DNA of 64,000 nt from Acestrorhynchus altus (lineage: Eukaryota > Chordata > Actinopteri > Characiformes > Acestrorhynchidae), in contig CM067507.1 of assembly GCA_034509495.1 (NCBI GenBank), positions 31,299,279 to 31,363,278 of the forward strand. The letters are read 5' to 3'. Every line of letters starts with the position of its first letter. Position 1 is the first letter of the stretch. Shown here one piece after another: positions 1 through 11,168 of the stretch. The notes under the pieces are model-generated. The model saw only the letters and a program-made list of their open reading frames with translations. It searched no databases and was not told the origin of the DNA. The position numbers and the translations under genes were made by a program.

Positions 1-294
1 GTACTAATAGCTTTCAAACGTGACTAATTAATGACATTAGTACAGTCTGTGTGAAAAGAATGTAATTAAGCAGTGTTTCATTTTAGTTATGTTGGGAATG
101 CTGAAATATTACAATAATATGTCTCCTCAAAGCAGACTGATTTGTCATAGCAGACCTGCTCTGTTTGTGAGCTCTGTTTCTCGATCTTGAAGAAAACTGT
201 CTGGGCTGCGAAGGATGGATTAATGCACCTTCCTGAACTAATGGCTGCTTTCCCTCCCCTCTGAGCAAAACAGGGAATCTCTATTGGCCTCCCG

Positions 295-296
<2 letters not shown>

Positions 297-352
<56 letters not shown>
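297..352. repeat. (CA)n microsatellite
   Basis: Uninterrupted CA dinucleotide array of about 28 units. The flanks (1-296 and 353-1127) show no recognisable gene or element; short open frames across the array are artefacts of the repeat (His-Thr or Val-Cys runs). Confidence 0.97.
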
Positions 353-353
<1 letters not shown>

Positions 354-1127
354 CCACAAGCCATCCTTTTCCCAGTCCTACCTGCCTTTTCACCGATGTT
401 GTGAAAACAGAGTGTGCACTACGAGGGTGTGGGCAGATGCTCCTTGTGTATGTAGTGTATGATTCACACCATCACACATTCTAACCATTCCTCTGGAGAA
501 CTGGGGCATGATCTCCTCATCAGACGTCACCCAGCACACTTTGCACTTCACAGAATCCAGCCCTGAAACCGCAGTACTCCTTCACACACAACAACAAAGA
601 CCCCCGTTCACATTCCCTGCATCTGCCTGCAAACCAGTAAGTCGAGTAAGTCAAACCTGTGGGTAAAGGTATGATCTGCCCTGCTTTTCCGCATTCAAAT
701 ATCTAATTAGTATTCCCTGCTGATGCTTTTGTCCCACATCTCTTGGTACATCTCTCTCTCCATTTATCTTTCTCTCCCTCCCTCTGTCTCTCTCTCACTT
801 TACAGTTCAACAGTTGCATTATAGCCACAAAGTGATTCAGAATAAACACAAATACAAGAGAACCTTAAACAGATAAACAACAGAAAAAGAAACAAATGGG
901 CATTATTCAAAAATGAAGGAATTTCCTTTCCCTTACATTTCTGTCCATCACTCCATCTATCCCTTGCTTTTCTATACCCCCACCTCCAGTCCTTCTCCAT
1001 AATCCCCTTGTCTCACTCTTACTGTAACATTTCACTCCTATTCCATCAAAAATATGTATGCTCATCCTCACAAATTTTTACTTCAACACTCTCTCCCATT
1101 TCAAATGATTCCCATAAATCCATAAGG
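353..1127. other. No gene recognised; pyrimidine-rich patch
   Basis: AT-rich single-copy-looking sequence. A CT-rich patch at about 746-800 (tctctctctc-type, interrupted) is the only compositional feature. No splice-flanked open frame or known repeat was recognised. Confidence 0.5.
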
Positions 1128-1321
1128 GTGATTAAACACCCCAGCAGCACTGCTGTGTCTGATCCACTCATACTCTGTGGTGGTCCTGTAGGGGTCTTGA
1201 CCCTTGCAGAGAAACAGATGGACTACAGTCTGTAATTATAGAAATACAAAGTGCTCAGTGTACCTGATAAAATGGGTATGGAAGCAAGGAGGTGTTCACA
1301 ACATTATGGCTGATTAGTGTA
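1128..1321 (+). mobile_element. Partial foldback-type DNA element (CAGCAGTGACACTG family)
   Basis: The segment carries landmarks of a foldback repeat abundant in fish: CAGCAGCACTGCTGTGTCTG, then GATCCACTCATAC, then TGGTGGTCCTGTAGGGGTC, then GAAACAGATGGACTACAGTC, ending in ATTATGGCTGATTAGTGTA. In other copies a stretch with CACACCACC and CAGTGTCACTG lies between CACTCATAC and TCTGTGGTGG; here the two join directly, so this copy has an internal deletion. The inverse-orientation relative in this window is at 61,050-61,520. It has no coding capacity. The family recognition is from memory; the match between the two copies in this window is visible directly. Confidence 0.75.
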
Positions 1322-3925
1322 TTTGTAATATTGAGCTATTCATTTTGTAATAACGCATTTCTGGAGACATAAAATTTCCCATAAATAAAAAAATTACCCA
1401 TATTCATTATTCTCGCAGTCCCATGCATTTCTCATAACCCCCCCCGACAAACACACACACACAGACACACAGATCAAATTATTTTCTGTTTTAGTAACTC
1501 AGGGGCAATGTCAGAGTAACCAGCTGCTCCTGTGGGTCTGAGTGCACAATTAAGGCTCTGTAAATCTACAGGAAATATCCATTTGTGGTGTCATCTGTGC
1601 TGACAGGAGCACATCATTCCTGACTTTTCCATATAAAAATTCTCCCTGTAACTCCTCCCCTGACACCCAGTTTATAAAAAAAATAAAATAATTAACAGCA
1701 TTGTGATGCCATGCAGGTGTTGCTGGGTGCAACTCTGGCGCCGTGAGTGGCATGATCACACAGGCTGCTTATTTATATTAAAGCCAGTGTTTCTGTCCCG
1801 TCATGCATTTTTATGGCCCCTGTTCAGCCGAGAGAGGCAACACCAGAAATCGATAACGTTCGATAATTAAAAGCACATTAACACAGCGGTCCACCAGAGC
1901 AAACGGAAGCAGCGCATTGGTTGGCTTCCCCAAGAATCGGCATTTGTGTGAAATTAACCACTGTTTGCTGGTGTGTGTAGTGTTCCCATCTGTGGGGGTA
2001 GATGCTGCAGTGCTTCAGCGTTCCTAGCACAAGATGAAGATGGGAAGCTTGTTTTCTCAGGCCGGCAAATCTCCTGCTCCACTTTGCTCAGAAGACTGAC
2101 TTTTGAATGGGCCTGATTTATACCAGCACAACTTTAATCACAGCACAAGAGGGGGAGTAATCAATGGAGGGGCTAATTCTGCATTGCTTGCCACACTTTG
2201 AGGATTAGGAAGTATGTCTACATAATGAGCAAACAATGAGGATGACACTCAGCACTTAGCAGTTTGGATTCCAGATGATTTGATTACATACAGTATTTAG
2301 ATGAAAAGATACAAGTCATGACGCTCTCGAAAGTTGAAGATTGGATTGTATTATTTACAGTGCAGCAGCAGCAGCAGATAAGGCAGAGGTTCGAATTAGG
2401 CTGTCAATATTGTGTGTTTACTCCAGCATTATGGGTCTGCTAAACTTGTCTGCTCAGAGGATGTGTGTTTTTCTTCCGTCTGACATTAGGACAGTAAATC
2501 CAGGCCACTGCTGCTGGTTTGTGTTAAGCCATAGCTCCCCATTCTCCCCTAGTCATTATCAGATAAACCCCCGACTCACATCCATGTACACAATGGCCTG
2601 CTGTCCCAGCTTTGGTGATGTACAGAGCTGCCAGCATTCTTCAACTTGAGCGCGAGATGAAAACAGCGAAAAAACAAATGGCAGTGGCTGACAGAGGAAA
2701 AAAAAAATAAACAGACTAAACCCAATTTTCTCTCTTAATGTCTGAATTACGCTGCATACAGCCGTGTTTCTATTACACATGTGGTGCCTGGAAGGTGCCA
2801 TTACCAATGAGCAGAGCAGGCCATTAAAGAGCAACTACAACAGGATTCCATTGGTAAATCCCAGGGCAAGAAACACGAGATATAATCGACTTTAAGTTGT
2901 GCTCCATTCGCGCATTTGTGACCTCTGATAAAGCAGCAGAGAAAGGCAGCCTGCAGGCCGCAGAGAAGGAGGCCCAGGGGTCATAGCACACTGATGGCTA
3001 CCACATACCTAGTGTGTCAGGTAAAGGATGTGGTTGGACAACATCAGTGAGCAACTTCCAACAGTGCTCAATAGGTCAGACAGCATTAATGGAGGGGAAA
3101 GACTGGAACGGAGTGATTGGGTGAAGATTCTGGTGAGAGTGAGAGAGGAGGAAGAACATTCTAGAACAGTCTGAATTAGGAGTGGACTTAAGAGTAGTCC
3201 TACCACTAGAACAGTATGACAGAAGAGATGATGAGAAAATCTCAAACTGAACCAACTGGATTTGTTCTGCCTTATAGGCAGAGCCGACTTCAGAAGTGTT
3301 TTGAGTAGTGATTTTGCACACAGGCTTCGTGGTGGTGAGACGGCTTAAAGGGACGTTTTCGATGTTGTAAAAATCCACACACACAATGTTCAACTGTAAG
3401 AGCTGAAGTGAAATCAATGCAGGATCCCAGAGATAGAAATCAATCCAGTCTGATGCATTTTTCACCTTCCTAAAAGAGGACATGTCTGGGAAAAAGAGCA
3501 TGTATGGTCACCCTATATCACCCTGTAGGGTCACCATACCCTGCCCCCCTTTTAAACAGAATCTGTGGACACCTCCCCACTTTTGAACAGATAATGGGAG
3601 CAAATGAGACCTCCATGTTGGCCGAAAGAACCCCCCTAGGTTTTTATGACCCTAGGCATTCTAGGCACACACCTGCCCTTAACAACATGTGAACGTGGGA
3701 AACACAGAATATTTAAATGGGGGAGAACATTTAGAACTGTGTGAATGATGGCAGGGCATTCTAGTACATTCAAGAACCTGAGTCTTAAGGCAAACCGACC
3801 CAACATTTAGATTTGTTCGGGTAACACTGACTTTAGCAGTTTAATAAAGTGCTGAATAAAGTCTTTTCATGCTATTCTGATGAATCGAATATACCAGGCT
3901 GGCCCACCCAACTGCTCTCTCTTTT

Positions 3926-3927
<2 letters not shown>
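1322..3927. other. Repeat-poor unassigned DNA
   Basis: No gene or known element recognised. There is a short CA-rich patch at about 1,449-1,472. The part at about 1,805-1,985 is richer in mixed sequence and has CpGs (CGATAACGTTCGATAATTAA), which is unusual for this AT-rich window. Longer minus-strand open frames near 3,076-3,501 have no recognisable domain. Confidence 0.5.

Positions 3928-3960
<33 letters not shown>
3928..3960. repeat. (CT)n microsatellite
   Basis: Array of about 16 CT units; the minus strand reads as GA. No coding sense: the open frame across it is an Arg-Glu run. Confidence 0.95.
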
Positions 3961-3962
<2 letters not shown>

Positions 3963-4194
3963 TTATATTCATTCTTTCTTGTTTTGTATCCATGTAATAC
4001 CATTCTTCTGTAAACAGAGGAGGATTTAATTTTGGCAAAGGGTTGAAAACAAGTGCCCCGGCCATCATCGTTCCATATTCATCCCCCACTCTCTTTCAGC
4101 GTTGTAGGATATGCGTGATTCTCACAAACTGCATCCAATATACATTTCATTTGTAATTTTTTTACATGCTGTCAGAAGTTTTATGCAGCATTAT

Positions 4195-4640
4195 AGTCAG
4201 GTTAATAAAGCAGTGAGGGAGTAATTTCTTTCACAGACAGTGCAAAATTAATCCTACGCTCTGTTCAAGCCTCCACAATCTCATGCCAAAGTGCTGTCAA
4301 CAGCTCACCAATAAATGTAGAGCCTATATAGTTTCAAGGAGAAAATAAATCTCATTGACAGGGAGCAAAGGTAAACAAAGACAAGTGTCAAATCAAATGA
4401 AGGAGAGGGTGAACGCAATCTCAAACTTGTTACAATGCTGATCTCTCCTTCATGAGATGAATGCAGAGAAGGTGGCGCCTCCTCTCTCCACTATCTCAGC
4501 ACACAAACACCCACAGGCTGCGAAATCAGACCAGAATGTCTTTGAAAATCGTCAGCAGAATGCTCAAAGGCCAGCTTTCATTATTTTCATATAAGAGTGG
4601 CTGCTGATAAAAGCACTTTTTCTCCAGCACTGACAAGGAA
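4195..4640. other. Candidate conserved non-coding segment
   Basis: Repeat-free stretch with balanced, information-rich composition and many AT-core motifs set in mixed sequence (for example GCAAAATTAATCC, ACCAATAAATGTAG, TTCATTATTTTCATAT). No open frame of note, no splice-flanked exon and no TE signature. The reading as regulatory DNA is inference from appearance only; it could equally be unconstrained intergenic sequence. Confidence 0.2.
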
Positions 4641-5220
4641 TTCAGGGGTTTAAGTCGCTTTCCAGTCTGAAGGGTGACTTAAGCTAGAAGCAATGAGCCT
4701 TGGATACCTTTTCAGCAGTATATTCCAACAATCCTTTGGTAGATCTTGGGTAATGTGACCCCGAAAAATAACTCTGCACTGTGAAAGCTGAGAGTCGATA
4801 CCTAATAATTGAAAGAGAGGCGGTAACCTAAGTAAATAATAAAAGAGAAAAAGCAGGAAAAGGGGAGGAAATCCCACGATGACTCATTATTTTCAGTGAC
4901 AGTTGGGGATTTTCCTTTTAAATACTGCGTGCGCCGTTAAAGATGTAAAAGGTCTGAAATTTGCATGCATGTCTACAGACTCTCAGAATCAATGCTTTAA
5001 TAAGTCAGTGTGCAAAACACCTACCAGCAATTCCAGGAATCTTTTAGCAATTCTTGAAGAGTAGGAATTCTCCTCCATCTGTTTCCTGTCATTCCGTCTT
5101 TCTGAAACTCAAACATATGCCATGCATTTACACTGTCAAAATACAGGCGCTTTCAAGGGTTCTTTGACCCATGCCATTAAAAGACAAACGTGTTACCAGG
5201 AAAGACGTGTCAGTGTGAAC

Positions 5221-5331
5221 CGTCACATCCATATACTGTCTCTAGACTGGATAACCGTCACCTTGATTTAAACTGATATAGGAGAAGTTTGATCACCATC
5301 ACATCCATATACTGTCTCTAGCCTGAATAAA
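5221..5331. repeat. Local tandem duplication, period 76 bp
   Basis: CATCCATATACTGTCTCTAG occurs at 5,226 and again at 5,302, in each case followed by a CTGRATAA-type continuation. The unit at 5,221-5,254 matches that at 5,297-5,330 almost completely, while the DNA between them is unique. This looks like a short, fairly recent tandem duplication. The surrounding DNA (4,641-6,060) has no recognised gene. Confidence 0.85.
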
Positions 5332-6060
5332 CAACGCCTTATGGGGCTTTACACAATCTACATGCTGAGCATATAGGGGCATCCAGCTCTGGTTATGGCT
5401 GATGAGCTTTAGGCAATCTCTGGATTTTGTTCTTTATAAATAACTTTGTGATGTACAGAAGATCAGGATGAAAAAAAAACCCACTGATAATTTGCATTAT
5501 TCATGACCTCCTCAAGGCAAAATACTGACCACACCAAAGCACAAAAGGCCCCTCCTGAGGGTTTAGTTTCATGTTCATCAGCATCACAGGTGATATCAAG
5601 GAGCTCATCACTAAGAATGCATTTGAGCTTGTTGTCAAAAGGGCTTGTTATTCAGCCATGGCCACTTCATTTGGTTTGCTTTTAGGTTTTTTATTTTCCT
5701 TTGACACTGCAGGCACGTCCTCCTGCAACTGCATTCAGCAATTTCATTTAGAAATTTCTTCAAACACATGATATGTGCTTGAACAGAGCCCATCCTAGGA
5801 CACACCGGCAGAACAGCGCTATTGGTTGGGGATGCGATTTCGGATGTGAAAGTTCACCAAAGTTCAACTTGACATAACACTTTGCAGGTGATTTTTATTG
5901 GTCATAAATGCCAAATTCACCCGACACAGCAAATCTCACTGAAATTCATGGAATTTCACATAGAAAATATTTTGGACCAAAATCCAGAGTGACTGGAGCT
6001 CTATGAAGAAAGCTGAGTTGGACTGGTGTTAAAGTTGTATGAAATGCGATCTAGCTGTTG

Positions 6061-6248
6061 GTGTGGCGCAACAGATATCACCACTAGTGGGCCACCACAC
6101 CATGTGGGCGATTCCCAGTTTGGGCAACTATGCTGTGCTACAACAATAGGAGTACTTGGGCAAGACTACTCTGGCCCACCTGTGTAATGAGAATAACCTT
6201 GTAAGTCACTCTGGATAAGAATGTCAGCCAAATGCCAGGAATGTAAAT
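6061..6248 (+). mobile_element. tRNA-derived SINE with L2-type 3' tail
   Basis: The 5' part resembles a tRNA-derived pol III head: an A-box-like TGGCGCAACAGA near 6,064 and a B-box-like GGGCGATTCCCAG near 6,106. The 3' part is the widespread fish tail GTAAGTCACTCTGGATAAGA followed by ATGTCAGCCAAATGCC and ATGTAAAT (6,201-6,248). This tail is shared with the L2-type LINE ends at 27,141-27,480 (minus) and 62,760-63,156 (plus). Tail sharing between SINEs and UnaL2-like LINEs is the established basis for SINE mobilisation. The copy is diverged, with mutated box positions, so it is probably inactive. Confidence 0.85.
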
Positions 6249-6261
6249 ACATCAAATATGT

Positions 6262-8880
6262 ATCTGATGGTGTTTCAATACCACATATTAAAGATCTGTG
6301 AATCTATTAAAATTTAATTTGCATGATTATTTTAGTTTGAACACCTTTTAAATTCCTGGGTTAGAACCATCCAGGCCTTGTGATGCTCCCTCTTATCAGT
6401 TCCTCATCGAAATCTCAATTAGGTGTCATGAAAACTGCATGATAATTTACAGTGTATGGAGTGTAGCATGAATATTGAGAGTGGGTTCAAATTACATGGC
6501 TCAAGGATAATTTTGCAAAGAATCATTATGCGACAGATAAGAGTCTGCATGCCAGCCTCAATCACATCTTCTCATTCAGAAATGGCTCATTATTCATGGC
6601 AAGATTTTTCTATATTAATTATGGATTCATTGCTAATTTTGTTAATAACTAAAATGCCTGCAGTTAATCTTCATAGCTTCCATTGAATATTTTCATGGGT
6701 ATTATCTAATACCAAAGGTCTCTTTCTCTCTTCCTCTCGCTCTTCCTCTTACTGTGCAGTAGATCTATGGATGGTTGTTAGTTGCTAATGAAAATCTGCA
6801 TATGTATTACTCGTAATTAATTCCTTTCAAGAGGAAAAGTAATGCATTATGTTACAGGCTTTATGAAAAATATGAAGAACATTGTGAGTGCTCAAGTAAT
6901 AATGCATCAGAAAGGACGTTTTTACATTTTGACCTGGTCAGGAATGCAAGGATTTTGTTTAATTTTAGAGTATTTGTTTTAATATTAATACAGTACCGCT
7001 AACTTTGAATTACAAATGACCACTGTGGTTCTGCCAGAATGAAAGGAAATTCTTATAATTCTGTGCTACATGTGTAATAGAGTCAGTCAATGGCATTGAT
7101 CTCACCCTCTTGGAAACTATTCTGTCTGGCATTTTGTTCATTCGACTATTTTCATTCCTTGAATTAGGAGTGACTGAACATAGTTTTCCATTACAAATTA
7201 GATAACAACTAATGCAATTGGAAAGTAACTCGGTTAATAGCCAGAAGGGCAATCATTGCTGGTGCTCTTTAACCCCTTATGCTCAGTGACTTTCTAATCG
7301 GTAAACACTTGTAAAGCAGTGCAAACGGGCTGAGGTGATTCTGCAAGGCGGAGTTCATTGAAATCAGTTAAAACGTTAAATCATGGAGCATTGTCTTATT
7401 GGTATGTACCTGATATATGATTAACAAACGTTATTCCTCTTTATCATTCATTATTAACTTTAAGTATGCAGTATATCGGTTTGCAAATTGATTATTAAGC
7501 AATGTTACGATTGGAGGACTAGTCTGCTGAATTCTCAAGACGTTCAGTGCCGGAGAAAAATGCAACCCTTCCAAAATGGTATAAGATGTATTAGTGCAGT
7601 CTTCTTTAAAAGGAAGACAGTGATGAAAAAGGCTTGAAGGACATTACCAAAGTCACTCCATCTCAAAGGACTGATAGTCTGTTTGAGCTTTACTGGAGTT
7701 AGCAGACTATTCCAGTGTGTTTGGCTGGTCACCCTATTCCCCCCTTACTGATTTACATATTGATAGATTTCCTACAACAAGAACTTCTTTGAACTTTAGA
7801 GATAGAACTTAGGTCTTTATGAAAGAACATGAATTAATTCAAAATCTAATTTCTTCTTCCAATAGCACACCAAACCATCTCTACTGCATTTGCAGAATGT
7901 AGACTGAATCAATGTGGAGTCTGCTTAGGATGCAGGTATTTAACAACAGGTTACTCATAAGGGAATGAATGAATTAACTGACAACAGGTCACTCATAAGG
8001 GAAAGAGTGAAAAAAAATGGAAGAGTAGAAAGAACATATCCACACAGGAAATGCACAAAAGAACCATGGGAAAAAAAAAGAAACTGATTAGATATGTGAT
8101 TAATTCTTTTGGAAAAGAGAAGCAGTGGATTGAGTGCTTATGATTCATCAGAGAATCAGATATGCTTGGCTGTTGAAACTTGCTAATATAGAGAGGGCAC
8201 ACCATTGAGAGTGTGTTTGGTGGGTGATTGATGGAGCTACAGCTGAGAGATTCAGTTCGATGTAAACTGATAAAGTCAAACTCCAGGCTCTCTCTTCATT
8301 ATTCTCAGGGAAATTGTGGGATAGCTGCACAACAATACATACACTGACTTTCTGCAATACCCGTTAAACTGACAGAAATTATCAGGGGATCCAGCAAGAC
8401 ATGCTATAAAGCAAAAGCCATACTTTTCATTCTCCTCTCTTCACAGACCCCATTCTTGATGTTCTTACCCCTGTTTGAACGTGGTCTTTGTCAGCATCTT
8501 TCAAAGATGGAGTGATACTCAGGTTGCATGGCTGATTTGTGACTTGACTTGGATAGGCCTTTAACTGGCCTGCAAGCTGAGGCTCACTGTAGAACAGGGT
8601 TGAGCAAATCAGAGTAAGAGCCATTTTGCCTCCTTTTCAACTCGAACCCAAACCATTATGGGAAACAGCTTTATTCATTTTGTTGGTGCATTATTTTGTT
8701 TGTACGCAATTACTCAACCCTGTTAGGACTCTCCCCCATCACATGATGAAGCACATATGAAACTCATACAACTTCTATGACGCATGTGAAATCAGCCAGT
8801 GCCTCTTTTTGAAATGCTGCCATTGTATCATTGCTGGGCCAACAAGCTAGACGGAAAGTGCTGGGGTCTAATAGATGCCT
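6262..8880. other. AT-rich unassigned DNA with one short duplication
   Basis: No gene or TE recognised. The interval 6,455-6,700 is repeat-free with homeodomain-type cores (ATTAATTATGG near 6,615) and could be a non-coding regulatory element, but this is a guess. At 7,943-8,010 ACAACAGGTTACTCATAAGG recurs after 38 bp as ACAACAGGTCACTCATAAGG, a small local tandem duplication. Confidence 0.5.
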
Positions 8881-8884
8881 GTGA

Positions 8885-9125
8885 TGGGCAGCATTGCACT
8901 GGTTGTATTAGTAATGGTAATTATATTCATTTGACCCACTGTGTTGAGCACACACAGGAATTAGACCTCCACGCACACCAAGGGGCAGTGTGCACACATG
9001 CCTCAGGGAGCAGCTAGGGAGTTCATTGCCTTCCTCAAGGGCATTTAAGTCAGTTCAGGGATTCAAACCAACAACCTTCCACTCACAAGGCTGGTTCCCT
9101 AACCACCACACCACAGCTGCTCCCA
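8885..9125 (-). mobile_element. tRNA-derived SINE, minus strand
   Basis: Read on the minus strand, the element starts with a pol III-type head: GGAGCAGCTGTGGTGTGGTG gives an A-box-like region, and GGTTTGAATCCCTG (plus-strand complement about 9,057-9,070) is a good B box. The body continues through GCCCTTGAGGAAGGCAATGA, CACTGCCCCTTGGTGTGCGT and TGGGTCAAATGAATATAATT, the order typical of a SINE common in characins and catfish. Both ends are eroded and no target-site duplication was identified. It is non-coding; the short open frame across it is not a gene. Confidence 0.8.
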
Positions 9126-10694
9126 GTGAATGAGTATTTTTGAGTATTTGTACAGACTGTGCACTTTTGTGCCAGTAAAGGTTCCACTGTGGTGCACAAT
9201 TGTTCATGGCCATCTTGATACCCTTTCCCAGGGACCCTCAGGCAGCAACTTTCTTACTCATGATTATCAATAAACCACTTTGGAAGCAAGTCCAGGAAGC
9301 CAGAGAATGCAGAATTGAGATGCTAAGAATCCTGACACAAATAATGATGTCTTCTGAGATGGTGAGATTCAAAGTGCCATTAATCATAGAAGACATTATA
9401 GTTTTATTTTTAATAAATTGTATTAACTATTAAAAGTATTTCGTTTAACCTCCTATTTTGCCTGTGTGCATTTCTGTATGTCCTTCATTATGTATATTTG
9501 CTGTGTATATATTAATGTTCTGTTCTGTGATTAATGGGCTCCTGTCCACTGGTTTGCCTCTCAGCCTTTCATGTACTTGAAGAAGTATTGAGAAAATCAT
9601 GCTGCTTTTCATTGACATGGGGCTTATTAAAGGACTTAATGGATGGAAACTTCTATTAAATTATCCTCAATAGAAACACCAGGTTAAATGAATCCAGTTC
9701 AAACAGCCATGTTGGTAAACATTCCATCATATTATTTAGAAAGTGGTTTTTTAAATGTTGCTCAAGCATGAAGGTTCTTGAGCAAGTATTAAATTATGTC
9801 GCTTGAGTGACCAAATCAAGGTAACCTTCAACATTTGATTTTTAACCCCTGTACATCAGTCCTCCCTTGAGATTCTTTGCCAGGTATTTACTTCAGCCAC
9901 CTTCTAAATTTTAATCTTCAGTAAGTAAAAAGCTGCTCAGTTGGGCTGAGGTTAGGTGAATGACTCAACCGTTTAAGAACATTCGATTTCTTTTTTTTGC
10001 TTTAAGAAGCTTTATGGTTGCTTTTGGAGTTTGGAGTCATTACCCATCTGTACTGTGAAGCACCATCAAATCAGCTGTGCAGCATTTGACTGACTCTGAA
10101 CAGGACATATAGCTCTGTATAGATTAGTATTCATCCTGCTGCTCTATCCACAGTCATCAATAACTTAACTCTGAGCTCTTACAGTCTAAAGCCCTATTTG
10201 GATGGGATTAATTTAACATGGAGAGGTGGGATAAAGTAATTTGTACCAGAGGTTCTTAGTGATTTTAGTCCCGTCAGTCAGCCAAAATTGCATACATAAA
10301 TGCTGCAAGAGAAACGTCCGGGTGCTTTATCAGCGGTAAAGCCAAGAGGTGGCAGTGCAAATTGAGTATCCAATCACATCTCAGTCATTTATGGTGAGAA
10401 ATCTTATCCTGTGCAAATCAGTCATATATATGTGACTCCACCTCAGGTAAATCTAATCGAAACCAAATTGGGCTTAAGACACATGTGAGGCTGGTGTAAG
10501 GTGATGAAAATATTGAAATATATATATCTTTTTAAAAAATATTGTGTTCTAACATCTAGCAGTCAAGACTGTACAGGATCTTTAAAGAACGTTTGGAGGT
10601 TCTTCAGTTTGAAACTGTGGAGGAGCCATTTAAGGTGCTTCAGGAAACATTCAGTAAAATGAGAGGTGTTTCTCTGAGATTTCTTGAAGCACAA
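9126..10694. other. Unassigned AT-rich DNA
   Basis: Nothing recognised: no splice-flanked open frame, no TE core and no long simple repeat. A TATATATATC patch lies near 10,519. Confidence 0.5.
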
Positions 10695-10696
10695 TA

Positions 10697-11166
10697 GGTC
10701 TTTTCCACCAAGATGGAATGGATTCTGTTCTGGTTCGCAAGCTTACTTTTGAACCGTTTGGCACATTTCCACCAACAAAAGTAAGTGATGGAATCTAAAA
10801 AGATTGTTCACTTTGGGAACCAAGGATTAGTAGGTCTTTCAGCGTGATCCATGGATGTGTCTTGTACAGGAGCAAGCAGCAATGACATACCATTCTTCTG
10901 ACACGCTGTAGTCTTTCGTGTTTGCCTTTTTGGAGAAATACAAATGTCTATAATGGCACAAAGGCTCACTGGGAGTCTATATGCGCCACCATTTCACTTT
11001 TGTTTACTGACACTGTGCAGCGCCCTCTTGAGGATGTATTCTGTGATTTATCGTTGGTTCCACTAAAACTGGTGTAAATGCTGGATGGTTTGCAAAACGC
11101 ACCCGTGTTCTTATAAGCCAAAACGAAACCTGTTCATTAACCAGAATTCTTTTGGTGGAAAAGGCC
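10697..11166. mobile_element. 470-bp TA-flanked MITE with terminal inverted repeats
   Basis: The left terminus reads GGTCTTTTCCACCAAGATGG; the reverse complement of the right terminus reads GGCCTTTTCCACCAAAAGAA. Fourteen of the first fifteen bases match. A TA dinucleotide flanks both ends (10,695-10,696 and 11,167-11,168), consistent with a TA target duplication as in Tc1/mariner-type insertion. There is no transposase frame, so it is a non-autonomous MITE. A partial relative lies at 43,874-44,162, sharing the terminus and internal motifs such as TTGTTCAC-TTGGGAA and GTGTAGTCTT. The mobilising superfamily is not certain: TA flanks favour Tc1/mariner, but the termini are not those of the Tc1 lineages in this window. 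Confidence 0.85.
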
Positions 11167-11168
11167 TA

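Noticed and set aside
2380..2400. tRNA-like GGTTCGAATTAGG
   Set aside because: A B-box-like word only; there is no A box, no acceptor stem and no cloverleaf around it.
3076..3501. Minus-strand open frame of 141 codons
   Set aside because: Ordinary AT-rich intergenic DNA with no domain content; a second open frame overlaps it in another phase.
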